Source of the DNA: Pseudomonadota bacterium
Lineage (GTDB): Bacteria; Pseudomonadota; Alphaproteobacteria; Rhodospirillales; 2-02-FULL-58-16
Direction of reading: 5' to 3'
DNA: 15,294 nt
NCBI GenBank assembly: GCA_022560215.1
Contig: JADFTO010000032.1
Coordinates: 1 to 15,294 of the forward strand
Below, in pieces: positions 13,271 to 15,294 of this stretch. The number at the start of each line of letters is the position of its first letter. Positions within the stretch are counted from its first letter, which is position 1. A program made the translations under genes and the position numbers. The notes beneath the pieces were generated by a model. That model did no database searches and was not told where the DNA came from. It saw only the letters and a list, made by a program, of their open reading frames with translations.

Positions 13271-13450
13271 ATGAGTCTATCCGGGCGGAAGGAGGCCGAT
13301 CCCTTGCCGGCAGACAAGCCCCGCGTTACGCCCAAGGGGGCCGCCAAGGCCCGCGCCCGCCGCCGGCGCCTGGCATGCGCGCTGCGCGAGAACCTGAAGA
13401 AGCGCAAGCGCCAGGCCCGTGCCCGCAAGGCCCCCGAGCGCGACGCGTGA
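13271..13450 (+). CDS. small basic hypothetical protein
   Basis: The frame encodes 59 residues from ATG 13271. The better-supported start is TTG 13304, which has an ideal AAGGAGG ribosome-binding site (13289-13295) at 8-nt spacing and gives a 48-residue product. The protein is very rich in Arg, Lys and Ala. Its helical C-terminal half includes LRENLKKRKRQARARKA, a pattern I recall from small uncharacterised alphaproteobacterial proteins. The charge suggests nucleic acid or ribosome contact, but no function is known. It precedes dcd by about 80 nt and is divergent from the tRNA. Confidence 0.6.
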   Translation: MSLSGRKEADPLPADKPRVTPKGAAKARARRRRLACALRENLKKRKRQARARKAPERDA

Positions 13451-13495
13451 CGGCTCCTTCGCCGCTTGAGGCTCCGCGGTCCATGGGGTAGAACC

Positions 13496-13514
13496 GGACT
13501 ATCCGAGATAGTCC
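13496..13514 (+). promoter_or_regulatory. hairpin / dyad immediately upstream of the dcd ribosome-binding site
   Basis: GGACTAT and ATAGTCC form a perfect 7-bp stem with a 5-nt loop (CCGAG). It ends two nucleotides before the AAAGGAGG ribosome-binding site of dcd. It could be an operator dyad, a 5'-UTR structure affecting translation, or the end of the preceding transcript. I do not recognise the sequence as a named regulator's box. Confidence 0.35.
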
Positions 13515-13529
13515 TAAAGGAGGCAGCCC

Positions 13530-14084
13530 ATGTCCGTGATGCCCGACACCTGGATCCGCAAGATGGCGCTCGAACACAAGATGATCGAGCCCTTCGCCGA
13601 CGCCGGCAAGCGGGAAGGCATCATTTCGTACGGCCTGTCGTCCTACGGCTACGACGCCCGGGTGTCGGAGGAATTCAAGATTTTCACCAACGTGGATTCG
13701 GCGACCGTGGACCCCAAGAATTTCTCGCCCGAGGGTTTCGTCGACCGCAAGGTCGACGTCTGCGTCATCCCGCCTAACAGTTTCGTCCTGGCCCGCACGG
13801 TGGAATACTTCCGCATCCCCCGCGACATCCTGGTGATCTGCCTGGGCAAGTCCACCTACGCGCGCTGCGGCATCATCGTCAACGTCACCCCCCTGGAGCC
13901 CGAGTGGGAGGGCCACGTGACTCTCGAGTTCTCCAACACCACGCCCCTGCCGGCCAAGATCTACGCCAACGAAGGCGCCTCGCAGTTCGTCTTCCTGAAG
14001 GCCGACCAGGTGTGCGAGACCTCGTATGCCGACCGCGCCGGCAAGTACATGAAGCAGATGGGCGTGACCCCGCCGAAGCTATAG
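13530..14084 (+). CDS. dcd: dCTP deaminase
   Basis: The 184-residue protein deaminates dCTP to dUTP, feeding dTMP synthesis. It shows the family sequence throughout: SYGLSSYGYDARVS (33-46), the nucleotide-binding GKSTYARCG (106-114), and TPLEPEWEGHVTLEFSN (120-136), whose Glu133 aligns with the catalytic glutamate of E. coli Dcd. Length and C-terminus are normal for the alphaproteobacterial form. ATG 13530 has a strong AAAGGAGG ribosome-binding site. murA starts 31 nt downstream in the same direction. Confidence 0.95.
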   Translation: MSVMPDTWIRKMALEHKMIEPFADAGKREGIISYGLSSYGYDARVSEEFKIFTNVDSATVDPKNFSPEGFVDRKVDVCVIPPNSFVLARTVEYFRIPRDILVICLGKSTYARCGIIVNVTPLEPEWEGHVTLEFSNTTPLPAKIYANEGASQFVFLKADQVCETSYADRAGKYMKQMGVTPPKL

Positions 14085-14115
14085 GGACCGCTGGGGCCGC
14101 GGCCGGAAATCATCC

Positions 14116-15015
14116 ATGGACCGCATCCGCATCCTGGGCGGCAAGCCGCTCTCCGGCGCCATCCCCATCGGCGGGGCCAAGAACGCCGCCCTGCCGCTCA
14201 TGGCGGCCGGCCTGCTCACCGGCGAGACCCTGACCCTCACCAACCTGCCCCGCCTGGTGGATATCTCGACCATGGCCCAACTCCTGGGCGAGCTCGGGGT
14301 GGACGTGGACATGGAGGAGGGGGGCCGATGCACCCTCTCGGCCGCCGACGTGAGCGACACGGCGCCTTACAACCTGGTGCGCAAGATGCGGGCGGGCGTC
14401 CTGGTTCTCGGCCCCTTGCTGGCGCGCCTCGGCCATGCCCGGGTGTCCCTGCCGGGGGGCTGCGCCATCGGCACCCGGCCTATCGATCTGCACCTGGACG
14501 CCTTCAAGGCCCTGGGGGCCGAGATCGAATTGGAGGAAGGCTACGTGCGGGCCACCGCGCCGGGCGGTCTCAAAGGCGCCCATGTGCTGTTTCCGTCGGT
14601 GTCCGTCGGCGCCACCGAAAACGTGCTCATGGCGGCGACCCTGGCGGCGGGCGAAACCCTCATCACCAACGCCTCCCGCGCGCCCGAGGTCGCCGATCTG
14701 GCGCGCTGCCTGCAGGCCCTGGGGGCCCGCGTCGAGGGCGTCGGCACCGATACTTTGACGGTGACGGGGGTGGCCGGGCTCCATGGCGCCGATTATCAGG
14801 TCATCCCGGACCGCATCGAAAGCGGCTCCTACGCCGTGGCGGCGGCGATTACCGGCGGCGAGATCATCTTGCGGGGGGCCCGGCTCGACCTCATGGATGC
14901 GGTGGCCGATGTATTGGCCAAGGCGGGCGTCGAAATGACCGAGACGGAGGGCGGCGTCAGCGTCAAGCGCCATGCTGGTCACCTCCGCTGTCGGCACTGC
15001 CCTCGGCACTTCTAG
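14116..15015 (+). CDS. murA: UDP-N-acetylglucosamine 1-carboxyvinyltransferase, 3'-truncated
   Basis: MurA transfers enolpyruvate to UDP-GlcNAc in the first committed step of peptidoglycan synthesis. The N-terminal part is convincing: GGAKNAALP with Lys22, the loop LPGGCAIGTRP with catalytic Cys116 and Arg121, and DYQVIPDRIESGSY. The family is about 420 residues, but here recognisable MurA sequence stops near residue 285 (about 14970). The frame then adds a short foreign tail (ending CRHCPRHF) before TAG. The lost part includes the equivalents of E. coli Asp305 and Arg397, so the product cannot be active as read. An insertion, a deletion or an assembly junction would each explain it. Because MurA is normally essential, another intact copy or an artefact is expected. 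Confidence 0.85.
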   Translation: MDRIRILGGKPLSGAIPIGGAKNAALPLMAAGLLTGETLTLTNLPRLVDISTMAQLLGELGVDVDMEEGGRCTLSAADVSDTAPYNLVRKMRAGVLVLGPLLARLGHARVSLPGGCAIGTRPIDLHLDAFKALGAEIELEEGYVRATAPGGLKGAHVLFPSVSVGATENVLMAATLAAGETLITNASRAPEVADLARCLQALGARVEGVGTDTLTVTGVAGLHGADYQVIPDRIESGSYAVAAAITGGEIILRGARLDLMDAVADVLAKAGVEMTETEGGVSVKRHAGHLRCRHCPRHF

Positions 15016-15294
15016 GAAGGACCATAATGGACAGGTCGCTGAACTCTTGGGTCAGCTCACGGCATTCTTCCAGGCTGCCGCTCCACGCTTGCTCGCCGTC
15101 CAGGGTTAGCCTTTGGAAAATCGTGATGGTCCGCTGGCCGGATATTCCTTGATCTATCAAGTGCCCGGCGATGGCGGCGGGCACCAGGTCGAAGGGGTTG
15201 CGCTCGACGTGGCCGCGGGCGACGAGCCAGACCCAGTAGACGCGGAGGCGCTGGTACTGGCTGGCGATGCTCCCGGTCGAGAGGCGTGTCGAGC
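14963..15294 (-). CDS. 3' end of an unidentified minus-strand gene entering from beyond the window
   Basis: On the minus strand an uninterrupted frame runs from the window edge to a TGA at 14963-14965, about 109 codons. It encodes segments such as ASQYQRLRVYWVWLVARGHV and QRTITIFQRLTLDGEQAWSG. The segment YWVWLVARGHVERNPFDL faintly recalls the N-terminal core-binding domain of tyrosine recombinases, but no catalytic domain follows, so I do not assign one. Just before its stop, GGAGGTGACC (14986-14977) lies 3 nt from an ATG (14973-14971). This suggests that the original next gene of this segment began here and was replaced by murA sequence. Confidence 0.4.
   Translation of the reverse strand, partial: STRLSTGSIASQYQRLRVYWVWLVARGHVERNPFDLVPAAIAGHLIDQGISGQRTITIFQRLTLDGEQAWSGSLEECRELTQEFSDLSIMVLPRSAEGSADSGGDQHGA

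Noticed and set aside
15185..15294. Tyrosine recombinase call for the right-edge minus-strand gene
   Set aside because: Only a faint resemblance in one segment (WLVARGHVERNP) and no R-H-R-Y catalytic region follows, so the family cannot be supported.

Overview
The window is GC-rich DNA (mostly well above 60% GC by eye) from a proteobacterium. It is most likely an alphaproteobacterium of the Rhodospirillales type. The reasons are an NDUFA9-like SDR protein, a complete MCE/Mla lipid transporter, a small basic ORF beside dcd and murA, and a tRNA-Thr(GGU) with an alphaproteobacterial anticodon loop. The lineage is an inference; no 16S or species marker is present.

Layout. Bases 1-268 hold a small non-coding element with inverted-repeat ends (MITE-like). 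A forward NDUFA9-like gene follows (422-1327). From 4865 down to 1499 runs a minus-strand metal-response block: a Met-rich secreted protein, a MerR regulator with all three mercury-ligand cysteines, a secreted HMA protein, an outer-membrane barrel protein and an NHL propeller protein. A classical MerR-type operator/promoter (4901-4932) precedes the first gene. Inward-facing copies of a 31-bp repeat (1401-1431 and 5184-5214) and an IS66-like transposase tail flank the block, so it looks like an acquired cassette. No merA, merT or merB is present.

From 5663 to 11018 a tight forward operon encodes a GAF-PP2C-HATPase regulator, a SpoIIAA/MlaB-like STAS protein, the MlaE permease, MlaF ATPase, MlaD MCE protein and a PqiC-like lipoprotein. 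This looks like a lipid transporter whose STAS subunit may be controlled by serine phosphorylation. cysC (APS kinase) follows, then a convergent YbdK-type carboxylate-amine ligase.

At 12899-13168 on the minus strand lies a tRNA-Thr(GGU) gene interrupted in the anticodon loop, after position 36, by a compact 195-nt group I intron. Its core closely resembles the Azoarcus IC3 ribozyme. This is the most striking feature of the window.

The right end holds a small basic protein, dcd (dCTP deaminase) and murA. The murA reading frame loses MurA sequence after about residue 285 (near 14970) and runs into unrelated DNA. That DNA carries the 3' end of an unidentified minus-strand gene extending beyond the window. 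This is either an insertion in murA or an assembly junction.
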